Source: JAYEJB01 sp034716415 | GTDB lineage: Bacteria; Patescibacteriota; Patescibacteriia; SG8-24 | Direction of reading: 5' to 3' | DNA: 64,000 bases | Assembly (NCBI GenBank): GCA_034716415.1 | Contig: JAYEJB010000043.1 | Coordinates: 14,640 to 78,639 of the forward strand | Part shown: positions 16,607 to 24,641 of the stretch, piece by piece | Position numbering within the stretch: the first letter of the stretch is position 1 | Layout: every line of letters starts with the position of its first letter | Notes under the pieces: model-generated | What the model was told of the DNA's origin: nothing | Seen by the model: the letters and a program-made list of their open reading frames with translations, nothing else | Databases searched by the model: none | Translations under genes and position numbers: made by a program

Positions 16607-17059
16607 ATGATTAGGGACTTGCTTCTATTGGTTTTCCAGGCCTTCACGGCCAATCTCGGCATCCTCGCACTTGCGGTCTTCATCGTCCTCGGCGCGATTT
16701 CGGTGGTCGTATTCTCCCAAAAGAGAAAAAGCCTGGCCGTCGCATGCGGCCTCACCGCCATCATGTGCTGCGGTATCCAACTCATCCGCCAGGAAGTACG
16801 GATTTCAGAGATGGCTGAAGCCTTGTCGGTACAGCCCGAGGAAGGTGATGACACACCGACCGTCGAACAGAGGTTGAGGGCGGTTGAACGCGGTGTCAGT
16901 TCCTTCGGTGTTCGGATGAGCGGGCATGAGCTGCGTGTCAAAGGTCGCGTAGACGGGCTGGAAGATCAGCTTGGCGTGGTCGAAGGTGTGGCCAATAGGA
17001 ACTTCAGCAACCTTTCACGCATCGACTGCAATCGCAGGAGGTGCTGGCTCAGGAGATAA
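16607..17059 (+). CDS. Membrane protein with predicted helical C-terminal region (150 aa)
   Basis: Two membrane segments (residues 5-35 and 43-60) are followed by a polar, helix-rich region (about 80-130) with heptad-like leucines. The family is unknown. The C-terminus carries CNRRRCW. AAAGGAG lies 9 nt before the ATG and a terminator follows. Confidence 0.65.
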   Translation: MIRDLLLLVFQAFTANLGILALAVFIVLGAISVVVFSQKRKSLAVACGLTAIMCCGIQLIRQEVRISEMAEALSVQPEEGDDTPTVEQRLRAVERGVSSFGVRMSGHELRVKGRVDGLEDQLGVVEGVANRNFSNLSRIDCNRRRCWLRR

Positions 17060-17076
17060 GAACTTCCGTCAATTCA

Positions 17077-17103
17077 AAAAGCCGCTTCAAGCGGCCTTTT
17101 TCT
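17077..17103. terminator. Bidirectional terminator between convergent genes
   Basis: AAGCCGC/GCGGCCTT stem with A and T runs on both sides, between the 16607 and 17109 genes. Confidence 0.85.
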
Positions 17104-17108
17104 TTATC

Positions 17109-18215
17109 TTACAGCCTACCGCAACTCACGCTGATGTCGAACAATAGCGGCTCTTCCTGTTCGGGTATCGGATCGCTCGGCAGTACCAGATTCGTCGCCT
17201 GGAATTCCATGACGCAGACCGTACTGCCTAGTTGATAACCCCACATACCAGCGCCCGGTCCATCGGCCATGTTCTGTAGGTCCTGTTCGAACCCATGCCG
17301 GTCGAGTGTCCAGACCACATGATCGATCGTGTCATAAGGACTATCAACGGTTTTCATGACCAGTGCATTGATTTCTGTCTGAACAATCTCGTTGTTCACT
17401 TCACTTCTCCAAATCAGAGTATCTGACTCCGGATATGAGAGCGAGGCGTCAGTGGACTGTCGGATACTATACAATCTCTGTAGCACGCTACTGTCAATCT
17501 TTTCATCGCAAGGTCTGATCCACGGGTTGACGCAGGACTTAAGCCGTTCACACCACATCAATCCCCCACTCTCATCGCAATCCGTGACGGGCGGGGTGAC
17601 AGCCCGATCCTCCTCAATGACCAGCTCAGTGGCTCTCTGGGCTTCATACGTCTGCTGGACCAGAAGCGCCGCACCTATACCGACGGCTCCAGCGAGAGCC
17701 AGTGCGACAATGAGCACCTGTCTCCTTTTGGCGACATCGGTCGGTTCTGGTCGGGTGTGAGGTGTTCGGCGCGGCCGGAAGCGCGTCTTGCTGAGAATTA
17801 CCCCGGTAATGAATAGCATGACACCAAAACCTATCATCTCGTCCTGGCCTTTCATCACACCGATGACAACAAGGATCATCCCGACCAGAAAAAGTCCGGA
17901 GAATTGCTTGCCCCGCCTATCGGTCATCCTGTGTACGCCGCCTTTTGTTCCGTAATACGCCACGGCGGCACTGATACCGATTATCAATGAAAAGGGCACA
18001 AGCGCTATCAACGCCGGTGCGGATACATCGAGGTATCGCGTCATCATGAAATAAGCCACCGCGGCCGGGACAGCTGCCGTAACCACACCGATTATGAGCG
18101 CGTTCCGCCAGGTATCTTCCGGACAGTCCGAAGCCTCCTGATCGATCGACCGCTGTTCCTTTCGTTTCTGCTCTGTCATCTCCCGAATTTTTTCATTCAT
18201 TCTCTTTAGATCCAT
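17109..18215 (-). CDS. Multi-pass membrane protein with a C-terminal extracytoplasmic domain (368 aa)
   Basis: A charged N-terminal tail (1-35) precedes about four membrane segments between residues 36 and 140, then a fifth (about 163-185). The C-terminal 180 residues lie outside and start with a small Cys/Trp motif (CDESGG, WCERLKSC, PWIRPC) seen in secreted proteins of CPR bacteria and archaea; disulphides are likely. No function can be assigned. The start may instead be the ATG five codons later; neither has a good SD. Confidence 0.7.
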   Translation of the reverse strand: MDLKRMNEKIREMTEQKRKEQRSIDQEASDCPEDTWRNALIIGVVTAAVPAAVAYFMMTRYLDVSAPALIALVPFSLIIGISAAVAYYGTKGGVHRMTDRRGKQFSGLFLVGMILVVIGVMKGQDEMIGFGVMLFITGVILSKTRFRPRRTPHTRPEPTDVAKRRQVLIVALALAGAVGIGAALLVQQTYEAQRATELVIEEDRAVTPPVTDCDESGGLMWCERLKSCVNPWIRPCDEKIDSSVLQRLYSIRQSTDASLSYPESDTLIWRSEVNNEIVQTEINALVMKTVDSPYDTIDHVVWTLDRHGFEQDLQNMADGPGAGMWGYQLGSTVCVMEFQATNLVLPSDPIPEQEEPLLFDISVSCGRL

Positions 18216-18322
18216 GACCGCATGTTTAGTCGTTTAATGTGCCTCATTATACACCTTAAGGCGGATTGACGCTTATTCCGACGGCCGTTAAGATACACGA
18301 GCCCTTTAGAATAGGAGGTGAA

Positions 18323-18997
18323 ATGGGTTGGCCCAGACGACTTATATTGCTCCGACACGGCAGGGCCGTGGTAAATGAAAACTCTCGTGATGAGAACGCC
18401 GAGCTCGATACGCCTGATGTCGCCTTTCCGCTCATCGATTTCGGCGAAGCCCAGTGCATGCTCACGTCGCAGTACGTGAATAATGAGTATCCTGACATCG
18501 ACGTTATCATGAGCTCACCGCACAAGCGTGCCCGAAGCTCCGCCAGGATATTCTTCCCCAACAGACGCATCCTACAGGAGCCGCGCCTGACCGAAATGCG
18601 CATCGGAATGTGGACTATGTTCACCAGGGCGCAGATCGAGGCCATGATGCCGCGCGAAATCGCGCGCTATGAAGCCGAGGGTCTGTACCACTACAAGCCT
18701 TTCGGTGGGGACAGCGGTCCTGATGTCGAGCTGCGTATCCATAGTCTGCTGGCGACCCTGCGGATGGATTACGACGGGGCGGTCGTGGCCTGTGTCACAC
18801 ACCATCAGTGGCTGGTGCTGTTCCAGCGCGTCATCGACGGCATCTCGATCAAGGAGACCGAGCGCAGGTTGCGTCACGGGCAATTCTACAACGCGTCTGT
18901 CACGGCATACGAACCGAAGATCGTCGATGGTCGTCCGTGGCTGGCCCCGACAATGGTCAATCACGTGCCATGGAAAGGCAGGCTGTCTACCGACTAA
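18323..18997 (+). CDS. Histidine phosphatase superfamily (phosphoglycerate mutase-like) protein
   Basis: The 224-residue protein carries the catalytic LLRHGRA near residue 10, SSPHKRARSSA (second Arg) near 64, the EMRIGMW acidic region near 90 and VTHHQW (second catalytic His) near 157, so the phospho-histidine pocket looks complete. Members range from SixA-like phosphatases to mutases; the substrate is not predictable. The ATG at 18323 has AGGAGG 5 nt upstream, which rules out the longer TTG-started frame. It ends in a bidirectional terminator. Confidence 0.9.
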   Translation: MGWPRRLILLRHGRAVVNENSRDENAELDTPDVAFPLIDFGEAQCMLTSQYVNNEYPDIDVIMSSPHKRARSSARIFFPNRRILQEPRLTEMRIGMWTMFTRAQIEAMMPREIARYEAEGLYHYKPFGGDSGPDVELRIHSLLATLRMDYDGAVVACVTHHQWLVLFQRVIDGISIKETERRLRHGQFYNASVTAYEPKIVDGRPWLAPTMVNHVPWKGRLSTD

Positions 18998-19024
18998 AAA
19001 ACCGCCCCGATGGGCGGCTTTTTC
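18996..19024. terminator. Bidirectional terminator
   Basis: AACCGCCC/GGGCGGCTT stem with a CGAT loop, A run on the left and T run on the right, between convergent genes. Confidence 0.88.
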
Positions 19025-19568
19025 ATTCTATGGCTGCCGGACCGAGTGTCTCACACACGGTCTGCCTTCCATCATCGCCCGGTTCGGCCGGACATGTCGC
19101 GATCGTCTCATATGCTATACGTTTTGCCGGCTGAACCGATTCCCAGGGACGCGAGTAGGTGAATACGATTCGCGCGGTTCCCGGCCTGGTAGGACGATAG
19201 GTGAAATGATGTATCCCGCCAGCCCCCACCAAAGGCTCTCCCTCTTCCGAAGGCTCATACACCACGTATTCGTCCTTGACGAATTCCAGCATGTCCGCGT
19301 CATGTTCGGCCATCCACCTGAAACCGGTGGTCTGGTTACTCTCGAAATCCAAGGTGAACGCGATCCCGACCTCAACCGACACTTCCCTGTCGAACGGTTC
19401 CGCTCCGGTCAGACTGACGGCGTATTCGGAACGGGTCTTGTCGGACTCGCCATTCCTGGAGCCCCAGTCCCACTTCGGCAGCGCGTCAGGAATCTTACCG
19501 AGAGCACCGGAAAAGACCAGCGTCAACACCACGGCAAGGACAGGAATGACGATCTTCAGGTATCTCAT
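19023..19568 (-). CDS. Chagasin-like (I42) cysteine protease inhibitor, exported
   Basis: An N-terminal signal/anchor (residues 4-24) is followed by a beta domain carrying all three I42 loop motifs in order: NQTTGF (78-83, usually NPTTG), GAGG (115-118) and RPWE (140-143). These loops insert into the active site of papain-family proteases. A C-terminal extension has two Cys. The target could be a host, prey or neighbour protease; that is inference. It starts 9 nt after the lipoprotein gene stop, so the two form a pair. Confidence 0.88.
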   Translation of the reverse strand: MRYLKIVIPVLAVVLTLVFSGALGKIPDALPKWDWGSRNGESDKTRSEYAVSLTGAEPFDREVSVEVGIAFTLDFESNQTTGFRWMAEHDADMLEFVKDEYVVYEPSEEGEPLVGAGGIHHFTYRPTRPGTARIVFTYSRPWESVQPAKRIAYETIATCPAEPGDDGRQTVCETLGPAAIE

Positions 19569-19577
19569 CCTGCGCGA

Positions 19578-20369
19578 TTACGGGACGAAGACCTCAACGG
19601 CCTCTGTCGTTGATGAGCCGTCGCTGTTCTCCATCTTGACGAGCCCCACATCCTTGGCCCACCATTGATAGCTGATAACGGCGCTTTCGGTCGGCGGTAC
19701 GCTGGCTGGCATGCCCGGAATCTCGGTCACGGTCGTAGTCACCACTTCCACCTTCAATGTGTCGAATGTTCCGGCGGATACGGTTATCGTTTCTTCGGCG
19801 ACCACGGAGTTGGCGAGCGAAACAGCCGACCTTAGACTGCCGAACCCAGCCATGGGGAAAGTCCCCTCCTCCGGCGTGATGGTCAGATCGTAGGACGTTT
19901 CCCAGGTCGTTCCATCCTCGAATAGGTGCGGCAGCAATATTCCTTCAACATTTTCGGTCTCTATGCTTATCTTCACGTCACCGAAAGCCGACGACATATC
20001 GAGATAGCCCTGTGGCAGAAGGTTGCCGCCGGAACAGGCCAGTTCCTGTGTGAAAGTCAGCTCCCCTGCCATCTCCTCGTCTTCCGTAAAGGTGAATTCC
20101 ATTTTGGCCGCTGTATCGCTCGCCTCGACGACGGTCATGGTGTATTCGGTCTGTTCGTCTCCCGACGTGTTGCGGTAAGTGATGGAATAATCGGGCAGAA
20201 GCGGATAGTAGTCGTGGGCACAATCGCCGGAGCCACGCGCGTCAATAACCTTGAGCTCTTGTCGCGCCTGCTCTTCCTGTTCCACAAGAGAGTCCGGCTT
20301 TTCCGGGCAACCGAGTCCGAACAACGGAAGCATCACGATGATGGCAAGTAGCGGAATAAACCTGTTCAT
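19578..20369 (-). CDS. Lipoprotein with beta-rich domain (263 aa)
   Basis: The ATG at 20369 gives a lipoprotein signal peptide with lipobox FGLGC (Cys20). The mature part is beta-rich, with DYYPLLPDYSITYRN near residue 50 and alternating Thr/Val strands to the end, ending QWWAKDVGLVKMEN. No named family is recognised. A longer upstream frame is rejected because it runs through the terminator at 20416-20446. There is no SD. The chagasin-like gene follows at once, suggesting co-transcription. Confidence 0.8.
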   Translation of the reverse strand: MNRFIPLLAIIVMLPLFGLGCPEKPDSLVEQEEQARQELKVIDARGSGDCAHDYYPLLPDYSITYRNTSGDEQTEYTMTVVEASDTAAKMEFTFTEDEEMAGELTFTQELACSGGNLLPQGYLDMSSAFGDVKISIETENVEGILLPHLFEDGTTWETSYDLTITPEEGTFPMAGFGSLRSAVSLANSVVAEETITVSAGTFDTLKVEVVTTTVTEIPGMPASVPPTESAVISYQWWAKDVGLVKMENSDGSSTTEAVEVFVP

Positions 20370-20415
20370 AGTATTGGGGTTACTGTCCGATTCAGTATAC
20401 CAACGCGCGAGATAT

Positions 20416-20446
20416 GAAAAAAGCCCTGAACCGTATGGTTCAGGGC
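20416..20446 (-). terminator. Terminator of the 20465 gene
   Basis: A perfect 10-bp stem GCCCTGAACC/GGTTCAGGGC is followed on the minus strand by TTTTTTC. Confidence 0.9.
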
Positions 20447-20464
20447 GATTCGTGTCGGAGTGGA

Positions 20465-20890
20465 TCAATCATTCACACCGGCCGTCATGAGAAGCGGATA
20501 GGAAGCCGATGCTCCGGTTTCCCGGACGATGCAACGACCCCGAACGTCGAAGACGTCGGCACGTACGACCTCTACTACATACCGACTCGCGAACGTTGGG
20601 GCGATACCCTCCGCGGCGCGCTCATCAGCGGTCTGCGACCGGATGACGACCATGCCGACGCAGTCCACGACCACGAACGGCGGGCGCTCGACACCCTCTT
20701 TCAGACCGGCGGCCGACAACACGACAACGGGTCCGCCACGATCACCGCCGACGATATTGCCGCGACTGATACCCGCCAAGTGCAGTTCGGTACCATCCTT
20801 GTCGGCGAATCTTTGCCCCCACTCCAAGCGGATCGACGCAAACGAGCCGAACAAGGACTCGATGGCGGTCCTTTCGGTTCCGATATTCAT
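20465..20890 (-). CDS. Hypothetical soluble protein (141 aa)
   Basis: Mostly alternating strand-like hydrophobic and charged residues (GGPVVVLSAAG, PPFVVVDCVGMVVI, RYVVEVVRADVFDV) without a family I know. AAAGGAGTG lies 5 nt before the ATG, and a strong terminator closes the unit. Confidence 0.65.
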   Translation of the reverse strand: MNIGTERTAIESLFGSFASIRLEWGQRFADKDGTELHLAGISRGNIVGGDRGGPVVVLSAAGLKEGVERPPFVVVDCVGMVVIRSQTADERAAEGIAPTFASRYVVEVVRADVFDVRGRCIVRETGASASYPLLMTAGVND

Positions 20891-20913
20891 CTCTCACTCC
20901 TTTCTGCAAGGAA

Positions 20914-20938
20914 CAAAAATACCCGGGCGTTCCCGGGC
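20914..20938 (-). terminator. Terminator of the methionine-rich peptide gene
   Basis: On the minus strand CCCGGG-AACG-CCCGGG is followed by TATTTTTG, 30 nt after the peptide stop codon. Confidence 0.8.
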
Positions 20939-20966
20939 CATCGTGTGATCGAACTGTCTGCCCTGC

Positions 20967-21080
20967 TTACAGTTCGGTCACATCACGGACCGGCAACGCG
21001 AATGAGGCCATCATGTACATGGACATGCGACTACGCATCGGCATGTGCTTACCGGTTGTCATCGGCGTGTAGTCCGTCAT
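20967..21080 (-). CDS. Methionine-rich 37-residue peptide, apparently leaderless
   Basis: The frame encodes 37 residues with eight Met, including HMPM and MSMYMM, plus a His; this resembles Cu(I)-binding Met motifs but has no Cys. It is flanked by a complete transcription unit: TTGACA-16-TAGGTT (21089-21116), then ATG only 8 nt after the -10 box, then a stop and a strong terminator. The -10 to ATG spacing matches other SD-less genes here. The unit architecture is strong support for a real gene; any metal role is inference. No homologue is known to me. Confidence 0.55.
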   Translation of the reverse strand: MTDYTPMTTGKHMPMRSRMSMYMMASFALPVRDVTEL

Positions 21081-21088
21081 ATGAACGT

Positions 21089-21116
21089 AACCTAGCACAC
21101 CCCTGAAACGTGTCAA
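21089..21116 (-). promoter_or_regulatory. Promoter of the methionine-rich peptide
   Basis: TTGACA (complement of 21111-21116), 16 nt, TAGGTT (complement of 21089-21094) with TGC before the -10. Transcription should begin within a base or two of the ATG at 21080. Confidence 0.6.
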
Positions 21117-21138
21117 GAAAAAGTCCGCAAGAGCGGAC
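21115..21138 (-). terminator. Terminator of the 21148 gene
   Basis: GTCCGC/GCGGAC stem with a four-base loop; on the minus strand TTTTTC follows, abutting the -35 box of the next unit. Confidence 0.82.
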
Positions 21139-21147
21139 ATGGTGTGG

Positions 21148-21438
21148 TCAGAGAGGGTCGACGGTGACCTTCTCGATTTCTGGACAGAGCCGAAGACTAC
21201 CGACGAACCCGTCCAGTTTCTCTCGGTTGGCGGTATATCTCGCCATGGCCCTGTATCGGCCGCCTTCTCCGAACAGCCAGTAGTTGTTTCCTCGGTCGAG
21301 CTGCCATTTCTCCCTATCCGGCTCATGGAACGGCGGACCCTGATCATCCGGATGTGATCTCGTCTGCCCAAGCAGTCCGGACAGATGCTCGGCCAGCCAT
21401 TGGCCGTCAACTTCTTTAGCCAGCTTCACTACTAACAA
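21148..21438 (-). CDS. Small uncharacterised protein, paralogue 1 (96 aa, TTG start)
   Basis: The TTG at 21438 is preferred because AAGGAGG sits 6 nt upstream; an ATG seven codons earlier lies on the SD itself. The second half aligns with the neighbour at 21510: WQLDRGNNYWLFGEGGRYR here against WRLDLAENFWLVHEGGSEYR there. Both have an N-terminal helix (LAEHLSGLLG / LAKYLFELLG). The family is unknown. It is probably the last gene of a unit with the dGTPase-like gene, although a terminator precedes it at 21482-21504. Confidence 0.7.
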   Translation of the reverse strand: MLVVKLAKEVDGQWLAEHLSGLLGQTRSHPDDQGPPFHEPDREKWQLDRGNNYWLFGEGGRYRAMARYTANREKLDGFVGSLRLCPEIEKVTVDPL

Positions 21439-21481
21439 GGTATACCTCCTTGGGTGCAAGTATACTGACTGGCACGAAAAG

Positions 21482-21504
21482 AAAAAAGTCCGCAGTGCGG
21501 ACTT
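21482..21504 (-). terminator. Terminator of the 21510 gene
   Basis: GTCCGC-AGT-GCGGAC stem followed on the minus strand by TTTTTTC, 8 nt beyond the stop. Confidence 0.82.
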
Positions 21505-21509
21505 TCGGA

Positions 21510-21797
21510 TCAGTCGACGAGCTTTGCCAGAGTGACCAGCTCGTTCTTGCCGATCTGTTCGACGAGGGCGGTGACTACCGCCCGGCCTTGCTCATTCCGA
21601 CTCTCGAAACGATATTCGCTACCTCCTTCGTGAACCAACCAGAAGTTTTCAGCGAGGTCCAACCGCCATACGCCACTTTTGACGCGATGTGGAGGACTTT
21701 CGTCACTCGACCATTGAAACCGCTCGCCGAGCAACTCGAAGAGATACTTCGCCAGCCGCTCCGCATAGACACCCTGTCCGAGAATGATCCTCATCAT
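21510..21797 (-). CDS. Small uncharacterised protein, paralogue 2 (95 aa)
   Basis: Homologous over its length to the 21148 product (see that entry for the shared WxLD...FWLxxEGG segment). Its ATG overlaps the stop of the dGTPase-like gene (ATGA) and GAGGAG lies about 7 nt upstream inside that gene, so translation is coupled to it. This coupling suggests a functional link, such as a regulator or partner of the HD enzyme; direct evidence is lacking. Confidence 0.75.
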   Translation of the reverse strand: MMRIILGQGVYAERLAKYLFELLGERFQWSSDESPPHRVKSGVWRLDLAENFWLVHEGGSEYRFESRNEQGRAVVTALVEQIGKNELVTLAKLVD

Positions 21798-23020
21798 GAT
21801 TCTTCTCCTCTGCCCGCCGAAACCTCGGTAGAGGCGGGTTCCTGCGCGCGGTCGACGCGCGCCCAGTCGAGATCCGGGTCGGTCAGGTCGATCTCTTTAC
21901 CGCGCAGGTGCTTGATGACCTCACCGACGGAAAAACGGTTCAGGGTCTGCTCGGTGATGAGTTCGTGCCTGTCCGCCATCTTGGCCAACTCTTCATGTTC
22001 GACATCGTCGAGCATGGCAAAGACGATCGCGGGATCTACGTCAACAAGGGCCTTTTCCAGCGCCTCATAGACGATCTCCATCTTCAACCGCAACATGCGG
22101 CGATCGAGCTTCAGATAGATATCTTCGTACATCATCGTCTTGAGCTTCTCGAACCGGTCCGCGGCGTCGCTGTCGTCGAAAGAAATGAACCCCTTCTCGG
22201 CTGACTCCTCGCACAGATAGGCGACACAGGTGAAGACACGCTCACGCTGATCCCTACCGAACCACCGCGCGGCTTCCAGGATGTGGGCGTATCTCTTCGC
22301 GGTGAAACCTTGAGCGGCCAACGGTTCACGCACCAGGATGTCGTTGATGTCGGCGAACGTGTAGTCGATCTTGTCGCTCTTCACCCCACCCGCCGATTCC
22401 GGCATCATCTCACTGTCCACCACCGCTTTGCCGATGCCGCTGGAGTGGTTGAGTATGATATCGAGAACCTGACGGGTCAGGTTCAGCCCCTTTCCGCCAC
22501 GCTCGATCATCTGCGCCAGGATGACACCCATGATGTTGTGCTTGAACTTGAGATGGTTCACGCCGTCCCAACCTTTGCGTTCACTGATGAACGTTTCGCC
22601 GGGATGGCCGCCTGGCACATGACCACCGTCGTGAATGACCATACCCGCATAAGCCAACTCAGCGTTCAGCCCCAAGATCTCTGCGATTTCCAGGGCGAGC
22701 GCCGCCGCGCTGTAACAGTGATCCTGACGGTCGCGGATATGGCTATTCGGGTGCAGTGTGATGACCTGCGACTTGTTACCCAGCCTTCGCGACATCTTAC
22801 TGTTCAGGATGACGATCAGATCCCTCTGCCACGGTGACACGAACTTCCCGACCCAGCGGCTCGGATCTTTGGCGTGGGGACCGAAGAGCGGACCCCTGCC
22901 GTCCGGACTGACCGGAAATCGACGCATCGCGTCACTGTCCCTCGTGGCGATGTGAGACAACGAACCACGCGCTTTCCGGATCTTCGCGAGCAGATACCTG
23001 CTTCTCTTGTCGTAATCCAT
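21794..23020 (-). CDS. dGTPase-like HD-domain phosphohydrolase
   Basis: The 408 residues carry the HD metal site: HIRDRQDH (residues 94-101), then VIHDGGHVPGGHPGE (129-141) resembling the AHDIGHPPFGHxGE signature of deoxyguanosine triphosphate triphosphohydrolases, then ILNHSSG and SDKIDYTFADIND. Such enzymes remove triphosphate from dNTPs, lowering dNTP pools, and some relatives defend against phages. The C-terminus is long and helical. AAGGGG precedes the ATG by 7 nt. The gene heads a unit with two small paralogues. Confidence 0.85.
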   Translation of the reverse strand: MDYDKRSRYLLAKIRKARGSLSHIATRDSDAMRRFPVSPDGRGPLFGPHAKDPSRWVGKFVSPWQRDLIVILNSKMSRRLGNKSQVITLHPNSHIRDRQDHCYSAAALALEIAEILGLNAELAYAGMVIHDGGHVPGGHPGETFISERKGWDGVNHLKFKHNIMGVILAQMIERGGKGLNLTRQVLDIILNHSSGIGKAVVDSEMMPESAGGVKSDKIDYTFADINDILVREPLAAQGFTAKRYAHILEAARWFGRDQRERVFTCVAYLCEESAEKGFISFDDSDAADRFEKLKTMMYEDIYLKLDRRMLRLKMEIVYEALEKALVDVDPAIVFAMLDDVEHEELAKMADRHELITEQTLNRFSVGEVIKHLRGKEIDLTDPDLDWARVDRAQEPASTEVSAGRGEES

Positions 23021-23102
23021 CGGATAACCCCTTTTGAAAGTACCGTTTCGACCTTACCAAGTCCGGATTTCAGGTCAAGCCGCCAGCCTTAACGTGACGA
23101 TA

Positions 23103-23111
23103 TGGTATACT
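23103..23111 (+). promoter_or_regulatory. Extended -10 box, leaderless methyltransferase transcript
   Basis: TGG-TATACT ends 8 nt before the ATG at 23120; no SD is present. Confidence 0.55.
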
Positions 23112-23119
23112 TGAGTCGT

Positions 23120-23743
23120 ATGATGAAGCGACGAGTCAAACTTGCCGTCAATAATCCCCTCTTTGACATGCTTCTTAATCAGTTTCTGCTGAAACCGATC
23201 ACCAAAGAACTTTCGAGTGATGATAGACAGTCGGTGCTTGAAGTCGGTTGCGGACAAGGCAGTACGACCGAGGCCCTGCTGAATCTGATGCCTAACGCGT
23301 TCGTCACCGCTACCGACATCGACGATGAGCTGATCCGGCTGGCGGAGCACCGCATCAAACGCAAGCGCGTCGAATTCATGGTCGAACACGCGGCGGAACT
23401 GTCCTTCGACGATGAGACGTTCGATCTGGTCGCGGCGTTCAATACTCTACTTCACGTTCCCGCGTGGCGAAAAGCCGTAGCCGAAGCCGCTCGCGTGCTA
23501 CGGCCCGGAGGACGCTATGCGGTAACCGGCGTCAGTCGCGAGGGGCTGAAGTTCGGACCGTTCCGCAAGTTTGTCGCGCCGAAATCATTGATCGATCCGA
23601 AGGAGCTGACGAAAGAAGCCAAAAAGCGTGGTTTCCGTCTTGAGCGGAACTTCAGCGGCCCACGTTATACGCGCCTGATACTCCAGAAGGTCAGGGGTAA
23701 GGGCTCGAACAAGATGGTTGACTACAGACCTGTCATAAGATAA
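23120..23743 (+). CDS. Class I SAM-dependent methyltransferase
   Basis: A Rossmann-type methyltransferase of 207 residues: motif I VLEVGCGQGS (about 38-47), the acidic strand ATDIDDELI, FDLVAAFNTLLHV (motif II/III region) and VLRPGGRYAV (post-motif). The substrate is not predictable; the layout matches Methyltransf_11 small-molecule enzymes. The ATG at 23120 is chosen over an in-frame ATG 18 nt earlier because the earlier one overlaps the -10 box. Transcription probably starts at the ATG. Confidence 0.88.
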   Translation: MMKRRVKLAVNNPLFDMLLNQFLLKPITKELSSDDRQSVLEVGCGQGSTTEALLNLMPNAFVTATDIDDELIRLAEHRIKRKRVEFMVEHAAELSFDDETFDLVAAFNTLLHVPAWRKAVAEAARVLRPGGRYAVTGVSREGLKFGPFRKFVAPKSLIDPKELTKEAKKRGFRLERNFSGPRYTRLILQKVRGKGSNKMVDYRPVIR

Positions 23744-23759
23744 GTTGAACGACTGGACG

Positions 23760-23785
23760 GAGCGTCCGGTGTGGCGCTCTTTTTG
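23760..23785 (+). terminator. Probable terminator
   Basis: GAGCG/CGCTC stem within a longer ACTGGACG/CGTCCGGT alternative, followed by TTTTT. Confidence 0.65.
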
Positions 23786-23828
23786 ATTTGTGCCCTGAAT
23801 ATCAGGCGTTTCCCGAAAGGAGTACGGG

Positions 23829-24419
23829 ATGAAACACTTATCCGACCTGTGGGCTTTCTTGAAAGATGCGGTGTCGTTCCTTTTCGTCGGCAACCTCGAC
23901 GATGACTTCGTTCTCGATCTTAAGGATTGGGACGCACTCAACAGACCTCCGACCGTCAGGATTCCACCGCGCAAGAAACATGTCGGCGAGACCGGACCCG
24001 ATTGGAGGCCACATTGTGACCACGAGCCGGATTCCGGAGCCGTATGCGTGACGGTGTCAGGTTTCGAGACGACCGTCATCATTCCGGATGACGTAAAATG
24101 CTGTAAGGAATGTTTCGAGAGCTGGCTCAACCTGCACGCGACGACATGCTCGGTCTGCGGTGAACCTATCCTGACTTTCAAGTCGGTCGCGGAGATATCG
24201 CCGTTTTCGAACCCGCCGTTCGCTCACATGCGGCCCATGTGCTGTCGGTATCCGAGCAAGTACTGCGGCATGTGGGGTCCGGGGAGGCTTATATCCCTAC
24301 ACGAGCTCCACCCCGATCAGATCTCTCCCGGAACACGCACGATCGCCGACCATGCAATGCAAAAAAATCCGGGTGAACCGTGGTTCGAGGGCTGGAACGC
24401 AAAGATGAAACCCAACTGA
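23829..24419 (+). CDS. Hypothetical protein with Cys/His-rich probable zinc site (196 aa)
   Basis: Soluble. Residues 62-145 hold CDH, CCKEC and CSVCGEPI clusters, then CCRYPSKYC, consistent with one or two structural zinc sites. No family is recognised. AAAGGAG lies 8 nt before the ATG. Its own terminator follows at 24425-24452. Confidence 0.7.
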   Translation: MKHLSDLWAFLKDAVSFLFVGNLDDDFVLDLKDWDALNRPPTVRIPPRKKHVGETGPDWRPHCDHEPDSGAVCVTVSGFETTVIIPDDVKCCKECFESWLNLHATTCSVCGEPILTFKSVAEISPFSNPPFAHMRPMCCRYPSKYCGMWGPGRLISLHELHPDQISPGTRTIADHAMQKNPGEPWFEGWNAKMKPN

Positions 24420-24424
24420 TACGT

Positions 24425-24452
24425 GACCGACTGATATGGTCGGTCTTTTTTT
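24425..24452 (+). terminator. Rho-independent terminator
   Basis: GACCGAC/GTCGGTC stem with a seven-base loop followed by seven T. Confidence 0.88.
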
Positions 24453-24469
24453 GCGGTTGGATCTCAATG

Positions 24470-24577
24470 GTCAGCGGCGGGACCGAAGGCAGGAGGCAGA
24501 AAGTCATAATTTATGAACCCTCCACCTTCTCCCGCTTTTGCCCCTATTCCCGCTTCTCCCGCTCTATCTTACTCCCG
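24470..24577. repeat. AT-centred purine/pyrimidine inverted repeat (family F), copy 1
   Basis: A purine-rich arm (GGCAGGAGGCAGAAAG) meets an AT centre (CATAATTTATGA) and a pyrimidine arm with repeated CCCGC and TTCTCCC words. The same design recurs at 36553-36660 and, with other arms, at 58603-58663. Confidence 0.6.
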
Positions 24578-24581
24578 TCCA

Positions 24582-24610
24582 TTGACAATTTCCTCGGCGG
24601 ATGATAAACA
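24582..24610 (+). promoter_or_regulatory. Promoter of the first lipoprotein gene
   Basis: TTGACA (24582-24587), 17 nt, TAAACA (24605-24610), 32 nt before the lipoprotein ATG. Confidence 0.6.
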
Positions 24611-24641
24611 GCAACCTTGACCTTTAGACAGGGAGGAACGG

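Noticed and set aside
20967..21410. A 147-codon minus-strand frame
   Set aside because: Its upstream part overlaps the SD-supported 21148 gene and a terminator; only the last 37 codons have their own promoter and are called.
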